A DNA stretch of 64,000 nucleotides from Paracoccaceae bacterium (GCA_026706985.1 JAPOXR010000052.1:1-64000); one strand, 5' to 3'. Numbered from the stretch's first letter, positions 19,384 through 29,197 are shown. Translations and numbers: made by a program. The notes: a model not told the origin generated them from the sequence alone.

Positions 19384-19838
19384 GCGGGCCGGTTTCGCAC
19401 CGATACCGTCATCCAAATCAGGGCAAGCACGAGCGAAGCCAATCCGTTCCACACGGCCATCGACAGTCCCATAAAGCTCCAGACGACGTCACTGCAGGAG
19501 ACGACATCCACCTGTGCCGTGAAATCCAGCAGGTCACCCCCCGACAGCGTATCGCTCATTCCACCGGAACAGCTTTGCAATCCGGCCCACCAACCCTGTT
19601 CAACCCCGGCATGGAACCCGGCGATTCCGGTTCCGGCCAACAGGCCCAACATAGCCATTACGCAGAAAACAGGATGGCGGTAGCGGACAAACAGTAACCC
19701 GCACAGGATTGCAGCGACATGCGGCCAGCGCTGCCAGACGCATAGGCTGCAGGGATCGAGCCCGCCTATATGTTGGAAACCGAATGCTGCTGCCAGCAAG
19801 GCGGCGGAGCCGGCGATACCAATGCCCGGTGACATCAC
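19380..19838 (-). CDS. dsbB: Disulfide bond formation protein B
   Basis: DsbB re-oxidises DsbA and passes electrons to quinones in the inner membrane. The 152-residue protein has four hydrophobic segments, the first periplasmic cysteine pair C30-S-L-C33 in DPCSLCVWQRWPH (with the conserved Q-R after it) and a second pair C90 and C115 in a long periplasmic loop. Its start overlaps the stop of the upstream YqaA gene by 4 bp, so the two are co-transcribed. The DsbA-like protein at 2333-3097 is a candidate partner. Confidence 0.9.
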   Translation of the reverse strand: MMSPGIGIAGSAALLAAAFGFQHIGGLDPCSLCVWQRWPHVAAILCGLLFVRYRHPVFCVMAMLGLLAGTGIAGFHAGVEQGWWAGLQSCSGGMSDTLSGGDLLDFTAQVDVVSCSDVVWSFMGLSMAVWNGLASLVLALIWMTVSVRNRPA

Positions 19839-20413
19839 AGCAACCGGAATGAAAAGTAAATTGCGGCGGCGGCGGCAAGCAGCAATGCCAGCGCCACACT
19901 CAGATAGCGCTCAATCAGGGCCCGTATCGGCTCGCCGAATTTCCACAGCAGTGCCGCCACCAGAAAAAACCTGATTCCCCGGGACAGAATGCTCGCGGCC
20001 ACGAAAACCGGCAGGGATAATCCTGTCGCACCCGATAATATGGTTATCACTTTATAGGGGAAAGGCGTCAATCCAGCGAATAACACAGCCCACGCACCAT
20101 ACTCATTGTAGGCGGCGAAAAAGCTCTCGACCGAGTCGGTTTTTCCGAGAAACTGTAGAATCGGGCCGCCCAATTGATCAAAGGCGACGGCACCGAGGAG
20201 ATAGCCGAACAGTCCCCCGAGCACCGAAGCGGCAAGGCAAATGCCGGCGGCGAGAAACGCCCGGCCCGGCTGTGCAAGGGCGATTGGAATCAGCAGAGCG
20301 TCCGGCGGGACCGGAAATACCGAACTTTCGAGAAAGCTGATGACTGCCAGCGCAGCCAATGCATGCCGATGGCCGGCGAGCCGCATCGTCCAATCATAGA
20401 GTTGTCGAATCAA
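19835..20413 (-). CDS. YqaA-family (DedA/SNARE-associated type) inner membrane protein
   Basis: Small DedA-superfamily membrane protein, possibly a lipid or small-molecule transporter involved in envelope homeostasis. The family segments LAVISFLESSVFPVPPDALLIP, split by the first membrane helix, and GLTPFPYKVITILSGATGLSL with its amphipathic re-entrant region are well conserved, and there are about five hydrophobic segments. I chose the TTG at 20413 because an AGAGGG tract lies 5 bp upstream and homologues begin with the matching xRxLYDWTM sequence. The frame is open to an ATG at 20470, which would add 19 unmatched residues. It is followed by dsbB with a 4-bp overlap. Confidence 0.87.
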   Translation of the reverse strand: MIRQLYDWTMRLAGHRHALAALAVISFLESSVFPVPPDALLIPIALAQPGRAFLAAGICLAASVLGGLFGYLLGAVAFDQLGGPILQFLGKTDSVESFFAAYNEYGAWAVLFAGLTPFPYKVITILSGATGLSLPVFVAASILSRGIRFFLVAALLWKFGEPIRALIERYLSVALALLLAAAAAIYFSFRLL

Positions 20414-20719
20414 TGCGCCCTCTGTCGCAAATCTGTCGGTGTAGCCGCCCGGATGCCGGATTACCTGCATTCACGGCAGAAAAACAAACCTAAAATTCTG
20501 CCCGGTGCCACCAGGTCCGGCGCACTATTCCGTCATGCCGGACATCGGTTTCAGATGGAACCGGACAATACGCGGCAAGACCAACGGCGACAATACTTTG
20601 CCGGTCACCTGCATGGAAACAACTGGAACGGCTACCAAATTCCTTGGCTGTAAACGACGCTCAGGGAGTGGTATCGTTACGGGAACCCAAAGATCGGGTT
20701 TGTTGCGACAGGCACGCTC

Positions 20720-21295
20720 TTGAATACTCCCGCCCATCTCATTCTCGGCGCAGCTGTTTTTGCCCGGCCCAACGCCACCGCTGTCACGGCAGCCTCCGTG
20801 GCAGGCTCGCTGCTGCCGGACGTCTCTCTCTATGCGATGGCCTCCTGGGCGCTGTTCGTGCAGGGCATTTCTCCGTCCATAGTGTTTGGTCAACTGTATT
20901 TTTCCGACGCTTGGCAGAGCATCTTCGCCATGGACAATTCGGTCTTCGTCTGGTTCTCGCTTCTACTTGCCGGATATTGGTTCCGCCGCGACTGGGTGAT
21001 GATACTGGGTGCGGCGGCTCTGCTGCATTTATGCATGGATTTTCCGCTCCATCATGATGATGGGAGACCGCATTTCTGGCCATTCAGCGACTGGGTGTTT
21101 TCGAGTCCTGTCAGTTATTGGGACCCTGCCCGGTACGGTCAATATGTCGGTGCTATCGAAGTGTTGGGCTGCATCCTGTTATGTGTTCTCCTGTGGCGGC
21201 GTTTCAGGAGCTGGATCGCCAGATGCACTATTGTCATAGCGGCTGCCGCGGAAGCTGTTCCGGCCGTGGCACCGGTGATTCTGGGATTTTCGTGA
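20720..21295 (+). CDS. Putative membrane-bound metal-dependent hydrolase-like protein (CobQ-annotated family)
   Basis: 191-residue membrane protein with four to five hydrophobic segments. NTPAHLILGAAVFARP at the N-terminus, AGSLLPDVSLY, LYFSDAWQSIFAMDNS and LLHLCMDFPLHHDDGRPHFWP, with clustered His and Asp, resemble a YdjM-like metal-dependent hydrolase family common in Rhodobacterales, where it is often mislabelled as a cobalamin biosynthesis protein. The start is TTG at 20720, placing the conserved NTPAHL at the N-terminus. The last 15 or so residues (from about position 21249) are encoded by a dispersed repeat (21249-21335), so the native C-terminus was probably replaced. Function is unknown. 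Confidence 0.75.
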   Translation: MNTPAHLILGAAVFARPNATAVTAASVAGSLLPDVSLYAMASWALFVQGISPSIVFGQLYFSDAWQSIFAMDNSVFVWFSLLLAGYWFRRDWVMILGAAALLHLCMDFPLHHDDGRPHFWPFSDWVFSSPVSYWDPARYGQYVGAIEVLGCILLCVLLWRRFRSWIARCTIVIAAAAEAVPAVAPVILGFS

Positions 21296-21335
21296 ATGCC
21301 CGGGCAGCATTTGCGTTGACGCCGGCAGCGGGCGG
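21249..21335 (+). repeat. Dispersed intergenic repeat, copy A
   Basis: About 87 bp matching a second copy at 30652-30739 in the same orientation, with roughly 90 % identity by eye (about nine differences including one indel). It overlaps the 3' end of the membrane-protein gene and supplies its last codons and stop. It has no terminal inverted repeats or transposase. Confidence 0.8.
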
Positions 21336-21466
21336 AGACGGAACCGAATCCGGCCGCTGAGAAGATGCCTGGACGGGGAAAAACCCTTCGCCGCCGTGCC
21401 GACAGGCCAGAAGCATAATTGAAAAGGCTGCCCACCCCCGCGCAGTGCGATGCCTGCGTTATCGCG

Positions 21467-21793
21467 TCATGCCGCTTTCACAGCGCACACTGCCGGATGA
21501 TCCTCCGTGGTTGTGTATCGTTCGTCCCAGCCACCCGGTGCCCCCCAACCGGTGACCGTTTCGGCGAAAAACTCCTTGTTGACGGTTATGAATTCCTGTT
21601 GTGAAGCCGGCACATCCTGGTCCCAAAGGATGGCGTCAACAGGGCAGACGGAAAGGCAGATGCCGCAGTTTATGCACTCATCAGGCTGAATGTAGAACAT
21701 TCTGCCGCCTTCGTAGATGCAATCGACGGGGCAAACCAGGGTGCAGTCGCCGTCCTTTATATCAATGCAGGGCTGCGTGATCACATATGTCAA
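21467..21793 (-). CDS. fdxA: Seven-iron ferredoxin (FdxA type)
   Basis: 108-residue low-potential electron carrier. C9, C17 and C50 fit a [3Fe-4S] cluster, while C21, C40, C43 and C46 fit a [4Fe-4S] cluster; position 12 lacks cysteine, as expected for a 7Fe protein. C25 is extra. The segments CPVDCIYEGG and CINCGICLSVCPVDAI are diagnostic. The C-terminal extension (about residues 60-108, with EFITVNKEFFAE) is typical of this subgroup. It is a single-gene unit convergent with the preceding gene; the redox partner is not evident. Confidence 0.93.
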   Translation of the reverse strand: MTYVITQPCIDIKDGDCTLVCPVDCIYEGGRMFYIQPDECINCGICLSVCPVDAILWDQDVPASQQEFITVNKEFFAETVTGWGAPGGWDERYTTTEDHPAVCAVKAA

Positions 21794-22083
21794 TCGGACA
21801 TTCCTGTCTCAAGGCGGCAAACGGACTATACCAAATCTGTCCCTGCAGGTTAATTGCCATAATTCGACCGGCGCGTCGACGGTGCTGCATAACCGTAGAC
21901 CGGCGCGAAACGAATCCGCCGAAGGGGCAATCGCACCGGATCGGAGCAATTCCGTTCCAATTCCGGCAACACATTCGGCGAATCTTTGTGCTTTATTGCA
22001 ATGCCTGAATTTATTACTCTTGAAGTGAAGGTTTTGGATAAATCCCGACGCCTTGCACTAATTGAAATCATAGGGAGATGACA

Positions 22084-23121
22084 ATGATGAAGAATTCGCG
22101 CACCAGGCGGCAATTCCTTGCCGAAGCGGGAGCTGTCGGCGGACTTGCGGCAGGCGGAAGCTTAATTTCGGTCATGCCGGCGGCGTCTCAGTCGATGGCG
22201 AAGGTTGGCATGCAGCTGGGCTGGCTCGCTTCGAACGGCATACTCGGTGAAGTCGTGGCGATGCATCAAGGCTATTACAAAGAAGCTGGAATTGAACTGG
22301 AGATCACTCCGGGAGGTCCGAATGTCGATGGTGTTGGCGGTGTCGCCGCCGGTCGTTCCAATCTGGGCCAAATCTCGTCCAGCCCTTCGATCATGCTGGC
22401 GCGGTCTGCCGGTATTCCAATCAAGGCGTTTGCCGCAGGTTATCAGAAGCACCCGTTCACCTATTTTTCGTTGTCCGACAATCCAATTCGCCAGCCATCG
22501 GATATGGTTGGCAAGACAATTGCGACCCAGCCGACCGCTTACATTCTTCTCCGCGCTTTGCTGGCAAAGAACGGCATCGCCGAAGACCAGGTTGAAATCG
22601 TGAATATGGGTTCCGACATGAACCAGCTGCTGACTGGACAGGCGCAAGCCGTGACAGGGTGGATGACAAACACCAACGCGCTGAAGATTCTGGGTGACGG
22701 CAGAGTTGACATGATGCTCTGGGATGCCGGCATCCAGCTTTACGCCAACGTCTACTACACGACAGAGAGCGAATTGGCCGACAATTCGGAGGTTCTTGCG
22801 AATTTCCTGAGCGGATCGGCGCGTGGATGGGGATTTGCCAGAAACAACCCTGAGGAAGCGGTGGATATCCTTGTTGACACCTATCCCAACCTAAACCGGG
22901 AAAGTGAGCTTGACGCTGTCGGCATTGCGCTGGGATTCAGTTTCAATGACACGACCGCGGCAAACGGCTGGGGGAACATGAACCGTGACAACTGGGCCGC
23001 CCAGATCGACACCTACGCGGCACTGGACCAGTTCAAGGGTGAAGTTCCTGGAATTGACGACGTCATGACGCTGTCAATTCTGGAAGCGACCGCGGCGACG
23101 CGGATGGAAGTCGCAGCTTGA
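22084..23121 (+). CDS. ABC transporter substrate-binding protein (NitT/TauT, NMT1/THI5-like)
   Basis: Periplasmic binding protein of an organic-acid, sulfonate or nitrate-type importer. The N-terminus has a Tat-like signal, S-R-T-R-R-Q-F-L-A, followed by an Ala/Gly-rich hydrophobic stretch ending near ASQS. The mature part begins VGMQLGWLASNGILGEVVAMHQGYYKEAGIELEI, split across two strands, the hallmark opening of THI5/NMT1-like proteins, and contains the usual substrate-cleft segments. I prefer the ATG at 22084, with AGGGAG 6 bp upstream; in-frame ATGs also lie at 22078 and 22087. It is the first gene of an importer-plus-catabolism cluster extending to 28071. Confidence 0.88.
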   Translation: MMKNSRTRRQFLAEAGAVGGLAAGGSLISVMPAASQSMAKVGMQLGWLASNGILGEVVAMHQGYYKEAGIELEITPGGPNVDGVGGVAAGRSNLGQISSSPSIMLARSAGIPIKAFAAGYQKHPFTYFSLSDNPIRQPSDMVGKTIATQPTAYILLRALLAKNGIAEDQVEIVNMGSDMNQLLTGQAQAVTGWMTNTNALKILGDGRVDMMLWDAGIQLYANVYYTTESELADNSEVLANFLSGSARGWGFARNNPEEAVDILVDTYPNLNRESELDAVGIALGFSFNDTTAANGWGNMNRDNWAAQIDTYAALDQFKGEVPGIDDVMTLSILEATAATRMEVAA

Positions 23122-23159
23122 GCGCCAGCAGACGTTGAATCGGGGAGGAAGTCCGCGGT

Positions 23160-23942
23160 TTGACCTTAGACTGCGCCCCTGCCAGGGACCTTGCTGTTTC
23201 AATCAAGGACCTGGATGTGAAATTCGGTGTCGGCGACAACGCCGTCACCGCGCTTTCAGGTGTTTCCGTCAACATTACCGAAGGATCCCTGGTTACCATG
23301 ATCGGGCCTTCGGGATGCGGAAAGTCGACCCTGTTGCGAGCTGTGGCAGATTTGGTCCCGATTTCAAATGGCGGGTTGACCGTGCTTGGACAGTCACCGA
23401 GTGAAGCCCGCAGACAACGGTATTTTTCATTTGTGTTTCAGGATGCGACCCTGCTTCCGTGGCGCACCGCGTTGGACAATGTGAAGCTGCCGTTCGAAGT
23501 CGGCGGCGGCGGCGGCATTCGGGCTGACCCCGGCGAGTTGCTGGAGTTGGTTGGGCTCAAGGGGCGGGAACACGCCTGGCCCGATGAGCTTTCCGGCGGC
23601 ATGCGCCAGCGCGTGGCGATCGCCCGCGCCTTGGCGACCAGGCCAAAGGTTCTGCTGATGGACGAACCGTTCGGTGCCTTGGACGAAATTACCCGCGACA
23701 AGCTCAACGAAGAACTGCTGCGCATCTGGCGGGAGACCGGAACCACGATCATATTCGTGACACATTCGATTGCTGAGGCAGTGTTCCTAGGTGAAAGCGT
23801 GCTTGTGCTGGCGACAAATCCCGGCCGCGTCAAAGAATTTCTGCCGGTCCCGCTTTCTCATCCCCGAAAGCTTCCGGTGCGCGACACGCTTGAGTTTGTG
23901 GAGATCACCGGCCATTTGCGAAGATCCTTGGAAGAGTGTTGA
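23160..23942 (+). CDS. ABC transporter ATP-binding protein (SsuB/TauB-like)
   Basis: 260-residue ATPase energising the NitT/TauT-type importer. It has Walker A GPSGCGKST, the Q-loop in FVFQDATLLPWRT, the signature LSGGMRQRVAIARAL, Walker B VLLMDEPFGALDE and the switch histidine in FVTHSIAEAVFLGE. The start is TTG at 23160, preceded by GGGGAGG. Its stop overlaps the permease start, so translation is probably coupled. Confidence 0.93.
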   Translation: MTLDCAPARDLAVSIKDLDVKFGVGDNAVTALSGVSVNITEGSLVTMIGPSGCGKSTLLRAVADLVPISNGGLTVLGQSPSEARRQRYFSFVFQDATLLPWRTALDNVKLPFEVGGGGGIRADPGELLELVGLKGREHAWPDELSGGMRQRVAIARALATRPKVLLMDEPFGALDEITRDKLNEELLRIWRETGTTIIFVTHSIAEAVFLGESVLVLATNPGRVKEFLPVPLSHPRKLPVRDTLEFVEITGHLRRSLEEC

Positions 23943-24751
23943 CCGAAATGTCCCGCAGAGCCAATCATCGCCGGACCTCCAGCGGAGCCCCGATGTCGGG
24001 GCTGCGCGGCAGAACTCCAGCCGTTATCGCGGCCGTTGGCCTGATTTGTCTCTGGCAGCTGATCGTGTGGGCGTTCTCTGTTCCAACCTACATGGCACCC
24101 GGCCCGGTTGATGTCGTCATCGCGTTTCGGGAAAGCGCGGGAATCCTTTGGAGCAACTTCTGGCCAACCCTTTACGAGGCGCTGCTCGGATTTATCTGCG
24201 GCAACACCATCGCTATCCTGCTTGCCGTTTGGTTCGTGCACAAAACGACGGCGGAGCGTGCGTTCTATCCAATTGCCGTGTTTATCAACACGATTCCGAT
24301 AATTGCGGTTGCGCCGATTCTCGTGCTAATTTTCGGCAATGGATTTGCTCCGAAAATCATAATTGCGGGTTTGATCTGTTTCTTTCCCACGCTTGTGAAC
24401 ATGGTGCGCGGGCTGAAGGCGGTTTCGCCGGCCACGCTGGATCTGATGCGAGTGCTTTCAGCGTCGAACGGGGAAGTGTTTTGGAAGGTCCGGATTCAAA
24501 GCTCGCTGCCTTTTCTCTTTGCGGCGCTGAGGATTGCAAGCACTACCTGCGTCATCGGCGCCATCGTTGCCGAATGGATCGGATCAAATTTCGGCCTGGG
24601 GGCCCTGATTATCGAGGCGACATACAATTTTCGCTCGCCATTGCTCTATGCGACCGTTTTCACCGCGGCGATGCTTGCCGTTGCGATTTTTTCAACAGTA
24701 TCTTTTGCAGAGTCTCGGATTGTCCGGTGGAAAGCGCCGGAAGTGCACTGA
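23936..24751 (+). CDS. ABC transporter permease (NitT/TauT type)
   Basis: 271-residue inner membrane permease with about six hydrophobic segments. The EAA loop that contacts the ATPase lies in the LRVLSASNGEVFWKVRIQSSLP region and fits the SsuC/TauC group. The GTG start at 23936 overlaps the ATPase gene by 7 bp. With the binding protein and ATPase it makes a full importer whose substrate presumably feeds the oxidoreductase/CoA-transferase/crotonase genes that follow. Confidence 0.9.
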   Translation: MLTEMSRRANHRRTSSGAPMSGLRGRTPAVIAAVGLICLWQLIVWAFSVPTYMAPGPVDVVIAFRESAGILWSNFWPTLYEALLGFICGNTIAILLAVWFVHKTTAERAFYPIAVFINTIPIIAVAPILVLIFGNGFAPKIIIAGLICFFPTLVNMVRGLKAVSPATLDLMRVLSASNGEVFWKVRIQSSLPFLFAALRIASTTCVIGAIVAEWIGSNFGLGALIIEATYNFRSPLLYATVFTAAMLAVAIFSTVSFAESRIVRWKAPEVH

Positions 24752-24770
24752 GAGAGGGGGCTGACTGGGA

Positions 24771-26144
24771 GTGAGGCCAATGAATTTTGAATCGATAACG
24801 GAACTGACACGCAAGGCGAAAGTTGTCGCGAAGTCGGACGTGGTTGTTGTCGGGGGCGGACCGGCCGGAATCTCGGCGGCAACAGCGGCGGCAAGAAACG
24901 GAGCAAAAACCACACTCCTGGAGCGTTATCCCTATCTTGGCGGACTTGCCTCGGGCGGGATGGTGCTGGTCCTGGATGACATGCACAATGATTTGGAAGT
25001 CACGGTGCAGGGTATCTGCGCCGAGTTTATTGAGCGCATGAGTGCGAAAGGGCTTTGCGTGGCACCTCCGGATAGGGACCGGCAGCCTGATGCGCGCGCG
25101 ACAGATGCGATGTGGCGAAAATGGTCTCGCTGGGGATTGTTTGACTTTCACACACAGTCAATGCCGCATCCTGTCTGCTATTCCGCGTCGTTTGATCCGG
25201 ACGCCTTCAAACAGGTCGCTCTTGATGTCACGACGGATGCCGGTGTGGAACTTCGGATGCACAGCTGGTTTGCGGCGTCCATCGTGGAAGAGGGGGCGGT
25301 CAAGGGTGTCATCTGCCAGACCAAGGAAGGCCTTCAGGCGGTGTTAGGTGACGTAATCATCGATGCGACCGGCGACCTCGATGTCGCGGCGGATGCCGGC
25401 GCGGAATTCTCGGAAAGCTCGTTCATACTTTCCACCGTTTCCCGGTGGGGCGCTGTCGATACCGACAAGGCGGAGGAGTTTCAGTTCAGTTTTCCCGAGA
25501 AATTCGCCGAACTCGACAGGGAAGCCAAAAAAATAATCGGTGGCTGCTGGAACTATTGGTGGCTCAAGACGCCGATCCCGGGCGTCATTTGGCTGAATTG
25601 TCCGCATGTCCCGAAGCTGCACGGGCTTAAGGTCGAGGATTTGAGCAAGGTCGAGGTTGAAGGCAGGGCACGCATTCTCCGCCTGATGGAATTCTCCCGG
25701 GAGAATTTCCCGGGGTTTGAAAACGCGCATATCGTTGATTTCGCACCCCAGACGGGCGTGCGGCAGACGCGCATGCTGCAAGGAGAATATGTCGTCACCA
25801 AGGACGACGTGATGTCGCGCCGGTATTTTCCCGACACCGTCTGCCGGGGCAGGGATTACTACACGCCGTACAGGTCCATTTTGCCGAAGGATATTGATCA
25901 GCTCCTGGTTGCCGGGAGGCATTACTCGGCGACACCGCAGGCACAGAAAATGAGCCGCGAAATCCCGCCGTGCATGGCAATGGGCGAAGCGGCGGGAATT
26001 GCCGCGACTGTTGCCCTCGATGCGGGAACATCTGTCCGCCACGCCAATGTCCCCAGGATTCAAAAGCTGATGCGGCAACAGGGTGCGGACCCGGGCGATG
26101 CGCCATCGGCGAATGCGACCATGGTTTTGGAGGCCGCGGAATGA
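24771..26144 (+). CDS. FAD-dependent oxidoreductase (FAD_oxidored family)
   Basis: 457-residue flavoprotein. The N-terminal dinucleotide motif [19 protein letters not shown] is followed by the acidic residue in [10 protein letters not shown] and a second FAD-contact region near the C-terminus with [32 protein letters not shown], broken by conserved glycine turns. This matches the FAD_oxidored group, whose substrates are largely unknown. The frame opens with GTG 24771; ATG 24780 is the alternative. The stop overlaps the next start as ATGA, giving tight coupling to the CoA-transferase. Confidence 0.85.
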   Translation: MRPMNFESITELTRKAKVVAKSDVVVVGGGPAGISAATAAARNGAKTTLLERYPYLGGLASGGMVLVLDDMHNDLEVTVQGICAEFIERMSAKGLCVAPPDRDRQPDARATDAMWRKWSRWGLFDFHTQSMPHPVCYSASFDPDAFKQVALDVTTDAGVELRMHSWFAASIVEEGAVKGVICQTKEGLQAVLGDVIIDATGDLDVAADAGAEFSESSFILSTVSRWGAVDTDKAEEFQFSFPEKFAELDREAKKIIGGCWNYWWLKTPIPGVIWLNCPHVPKLHGLKVEDLSKVEVEGRARILRLMEFSRENFPGFENAHIVDFAPQTGVRQTRMLQGEYVVTKDDVMSRRYFPDTVCRGRDYYTPYRSILPKDIDQLLVAGRHYSATPQAQKMSREIPPCMAMGEAAGIAATVALDAGTSVRHANVPRIQKLMRQQGADPGDAPSANATMVLEAAE

Positions 26145-27301
26145 AGCCACTTCCACTGTCCGGAGTGCGGGTGATTGACTTTTCGCAGGTCATGATGGGC
26201 CCGTGCTGCACGCAGATGCTCGGCGACTATGGTGCCGACATTATCAAAATCGAAAAGGAAAAGATCGGAGATCTTTCACGCTGGTCGCTTGGAAAAGATC
26301 CCGACGGCCATAGGAACCCGGTCTTTTCTTCGCTCAACCGCAACAAGAAAAGCGTTGCCCTCAACCTGAAGACGGAAAGTGCGCGGGCGCAGGTCCTCGG
26401 TCTGCTGGACACCGCGGATGTTGCCGTCAACAATTTCCGGCCGGGCGTAATGGAGCGGATGGGATTTGGCTATGACGACTTGAAAGAGCGCAATCCCCGT
26501 TTGATCTATGCCGTTGGCACGGGATTCGGCATGAGTGGTCCGAACAGCAAGAAAGGCGGCCAGGATATTCTTGCGCAGGCTCTTTCGGGTGTCATGGAGC
26601 GCAGGGCTGATCCGGATCATCCGGCAGCCATCTATCCAACCGCGCTCTGCGATTACTCGGCCGGCATGCACCTGGTGCAGGGTGTTCTTCTGGCCCTGCT
26701 GCAGCGCGAGAAGACCGGCGAAGGTCAGATTGTCTCTGTAAGCCTGTACGATTCAATGCTGGCGATGCAGATGCAGGAAGCGGCCGTCCGGATGATGCGC
26801 GGCAGGGACCTGAATTGGGCCCGGTTCCCCCTGACCGGCGTGTTTCAGACAACCGACAGATCCATTGTCATGGTCGGTGCGTTTAAGGTGAATCCGTTGC
26901 AGGACATCTGCGAGGCGCTGCAGATCGAAGATCTGTCGCAACTGGAAAGATTCAGTGATTTCGAGAGACAGACTGAAAACAGGGCGGAGCTGCAACGCAT
27001 TTTCCGCGAGAAATTCGCCACGAATTCCAGCACGCACTGGCTGCAGCGGCTGGAGCTTGTGGATGTTCTCTGCGCTCCGGTCCGCACCCTTTCGGAAGCT
27101 CTTGATGACGAACAGACCGCTGCCAACGGGATGCTGGTGGATGCTGGGCAGACGCCCAATGGGCCTGTCCGCGTCATAGGAAGCCCGATCAACATGTCGG
27201 CGGCCCCGTTGGAGATTCGGCTTCCCCCGCCAATGCTCGGAGAGCACAATGCGCTTGTCCTGCCTCAACATCCGGCATCCTGCCCGGAAACCGCCGCATG
27301 A
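26141..27301 (+). CDS. Class III CoA-transferase (CaiB/BaiF family)
   Basis: 386-residue enzyme that moves CoA between carboxylic acids. The N-terminus [21 protein letters not shown] with [19 protein letters not shown] is a classic family start, and [30 protein letters not shown] and the [16 protein letters not shown] region, with the likely catalytic aspartate, follow in order. The open frame extends upstream to 25970, but ATG 26141 gives the family N-terminus and an ATGA overlap with the previous gene. Pairing with a crotonase resembles caiB-caiD of carnitine metabolism, but the substrate here is unproven. Confidence 0.9.
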   Translation: MKPLPLSGVRVIDFSQVMMGPCCTQMLGDYGADIIKIEKEKIGDLSRWSLGKDPDGHRNPVFSSLNRNKKSVALNLKTESARAQVLGLLDTADVAVNNFRPGVMERMGFGYDDLKERNPRLIYAVGTGFGMSGPNSKKGGQDILAQALSGVMERRADPDHPAAIYPTALCDYSAGMHLVQGVLLALLQREKTGEGQIVSVSLYDSMLAMQMQEAAVRMMRGRDLNWARFPLTGVFQTTDRSIVMVGAFKVNPLQDICEALQIEDLSQLERFSDFERQTENRAELQRIFREKFATNSSTHWLQRLELVDVLCAPVRTLSEALDDEQTAANGMLVDAGQTPNGPVRVIGSPINMSAAPLEIRLPPPMLGEHNALVLPQHPASCPETAA

Positions 27302-28071
27302 CGGTTGAATTCGCCGTTGCCGACCGTGTGGCCACGGTCACGATCGATCGGCCGGACCGAATGAACGCGGTCAATAAACGGGTTGAGGACGAGTTGGAAA
27401 AAATCTGGCGCGATCTGGAAACCCGGACGGATGTCAGCTGTGTTGTTTTGACCGGTGCCGGAGATAAGGCGTTCTGCGTTGGCGCTGACATGAAGGATGT
27501 TGAATCCGAAGGGGCTTCGTACTGGCTCGAATCCAAGCCAAACGGATTTGGCGGGATTGCGTTCCGCCGCTCCCTGGATCTGCCGGTGGTCGCAAGGGTG
27601 AACGGCTACGCTCTCGGCGGCGGATTCGAAATGGTGCTTGGCTGCGACATCGTCATCGCCGCCGAGCACGCCAAGTTCGGTTTGCCGGAAGGGCGCGTCG
27701 GAAGGATGCCCATGGACGGCGGTATGGTCATGTTGCCGCGGAAAATTCCGTTCAATCAGGCAATGGGAATGTTGTTCACCGGACGCCACTGCACTGCTGA
27801 TGAAATGCGCAGATTCGGTATCGTCAACGAAATCGCTCCTATCGAAGAGATCGACAAAGCGACACGGAAATGGACCCGGCAGATCGCCGCATTGGCTCCG
27901 CTCTCACTTCGAGCCATCAAACAGACAATCAATCGAACGATGCATCTTTCACCGTCGGAGGCCCAGTGCCTGAAACTTCCGGCTGTTGTTGACGCGCTGT
28001 GCAGTGAAGACGGGCTGGAGGGCGTGCGGGCCTTCCAGGAAAAGCGTGCCCCGAACTGGCGTGGCCGCTGA
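27298..28071 (+). CDS. Enoyl-CoA hydratase/isomerase family protein
   Basis: 257-residue crotonase-fold enzyme acting on an acyl-CoA made by the preceding CoA-transferase. The oxyanion-hole segment GDKAFCVGADMKD and the second one GYALGGGFEMVLGCDIVIA, with the glutamate in GGFE, are present, and a second catalytic-type glutamate lies in FGLPEGRVG. Both glutamates suggest a hydratase rather than an isomerase. The ATG overlaps the CoA-transferase stop by 4 bp. It is the last gene of the catabolic operon. Confidence 0.9.
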   Translation: MTVEFAVADRVATVTIDRPDRMNAVNKRVEDELEKIWRDLETRTDVSCVVLTGAGDKAFCVGADMKDVESEGASYWLESKPNGFGGIAFRRSLDLPVVARVNGYALGGGFEMVLGCDIVIAAEHAKFGLPEGRVGRMPMDGGMVMLPRKIPFNQAMGMLFTGRHCTADEMRRFGIVNEIAPIEEIDKATRKWTRQIAALAPLSLRAIKQTINRTMHLSPSEAQCLKLPAVVDALCSEDGLEGVRAFQEKRAPNWRGR

Positions 28072-28106
28072 CGGCAGCTGAACCCGCATCGAAAGCAAGA
28101 AAGTAT

Positions 28107-29045
28107 ATGCACTCAGCGGCGCTTCGCTACTTTGTCGCTGTTGCGGAAGCAGGATCGATTCGAGGTGCCTCGGAAACCCTGCACATTGCCTCATCCGCGG
28201 TCAGCCGGCAGATTCAAAAGCTGGAACACGAACTCGGTGCGCAACTCTTTGAGCGGCTTTCCGGCGGGTTGCAGCTCACAAGGGAAGGGGAAGTGACACT
28301 CGAGCACGCGCACACCGTGTTCGAGGATTTCGAACAGTTGAAAGCGAAAATCAGCTCCATTCATGGCACAAACACCGGAACTGTCCGTATCGCATCGCTG
28401 GACAGTCTTTTTGTGGGATTTCTGCCGGAGCAGGTCCGCGTGTTTCATGAGCATAATCCAGAAGTCAGTTTTCGTATTCAGGGCGGTGGACACGGCCGGG
28501 TCGCACAACTGGTGGCGGACGGTGATGCGGATATCGGCATCGCCTTTAATCTACACCTGCCGAACGGTGCTGAAGTGGTGACCGACATCGCGATGCCGAT
28601 GATGGCAATGGTCGCATCGCATCATCCATTGGCAGTCCGGCGTTCGATCACGCTTTCCGAGTGCGCAGAGCACGATCTGCTGCTGCATTTTGACAATGAG
28701 CCGATCCGATCGCTGATTGAAGTCGAACTGTCGTTCCTCGACCGGGCAGGCCGGACCCTGATCGCGTCTAACAACCTATTGGCGTTGCGGTCCATGATTG
28801 TTTCCGGCGCGGGCGTAGCCTTTTTCACTCCGATTGGTTTCCGCGACGAAATCCGGAAGGGTTCCATTGTGGGAATTCCACTACAGAGGACGAGCCTGCG
28901 CGGCCTTCGACTGGGATTGCTGGTCGCGAAAAAACGCAGGCAGCTTCCCGCGGTGCGTGCTATGGTCCGGCAACTCAGCGACGCCTTCCGCGACTTGGGG
29001 GCTGACTGCTCGAACCAGGGCGGGCGGCGACACGCGCGGAATTAG
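28107..29045 (+). CDS. LysR family transcriptional regulator
   Basis: 312-residue LysR-type regulator. The N-terminal winged helix-turn-helix occupies residues 1-60 (ALRYFVAVAEAGSIRGASETL, then SAVSRQIQKLEHELGAQLFER) and the C-terminal part is a periplasmic-binding-protein-like effector domain (about 90-300). It follows the crotonase gene by 35 bp on the same strand, so it is probably the dedicated regulator of the 22-28 kb cluster, although LysR regulators are more often divergent from their targets. Confidence 0.93.
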   Translation: MHSAALRYFVAVAEAGSIRGASETLHIASSAVSRQIQKLEHELGAQLFERLSGGLQLTREGEVTLEHAHTVFEDFEQLKAKISSIHGTNTGTVRIASLDSLFVGFLPEQVRVFHEHNPEVSFRIQGGGHGRVAQLVADGDADIGIAFNLHLPNGAEVVTDIAMPMMAMVASHHPLAVRRSITLSECAEHDLLLHFDNEPIRSLIEVELSFLDRAGRTLIASNNLLALRSMIVSGAGVAFFTPIGFRDEIRKGSIVGIPLQRTSLRGLRLGLLVAKKRRQLPAVRAMVRQLSDAFRDLGADCSNQGGRRHARN

Positions 29046-29197
29046 AACTGTTTTGTAAGCGTTTGCCGGATGCGGATCACATGGTGTTGGCAGAAGGGCT
29101 GTCCCGGTTGGCCGCCCGGCGCGCGTCAACGGCCCAGTGTCCGCTTGCAAATCAGAAACTGAAATGAAACGGCCAGTCCAAAACCGGATCCCCTGCC

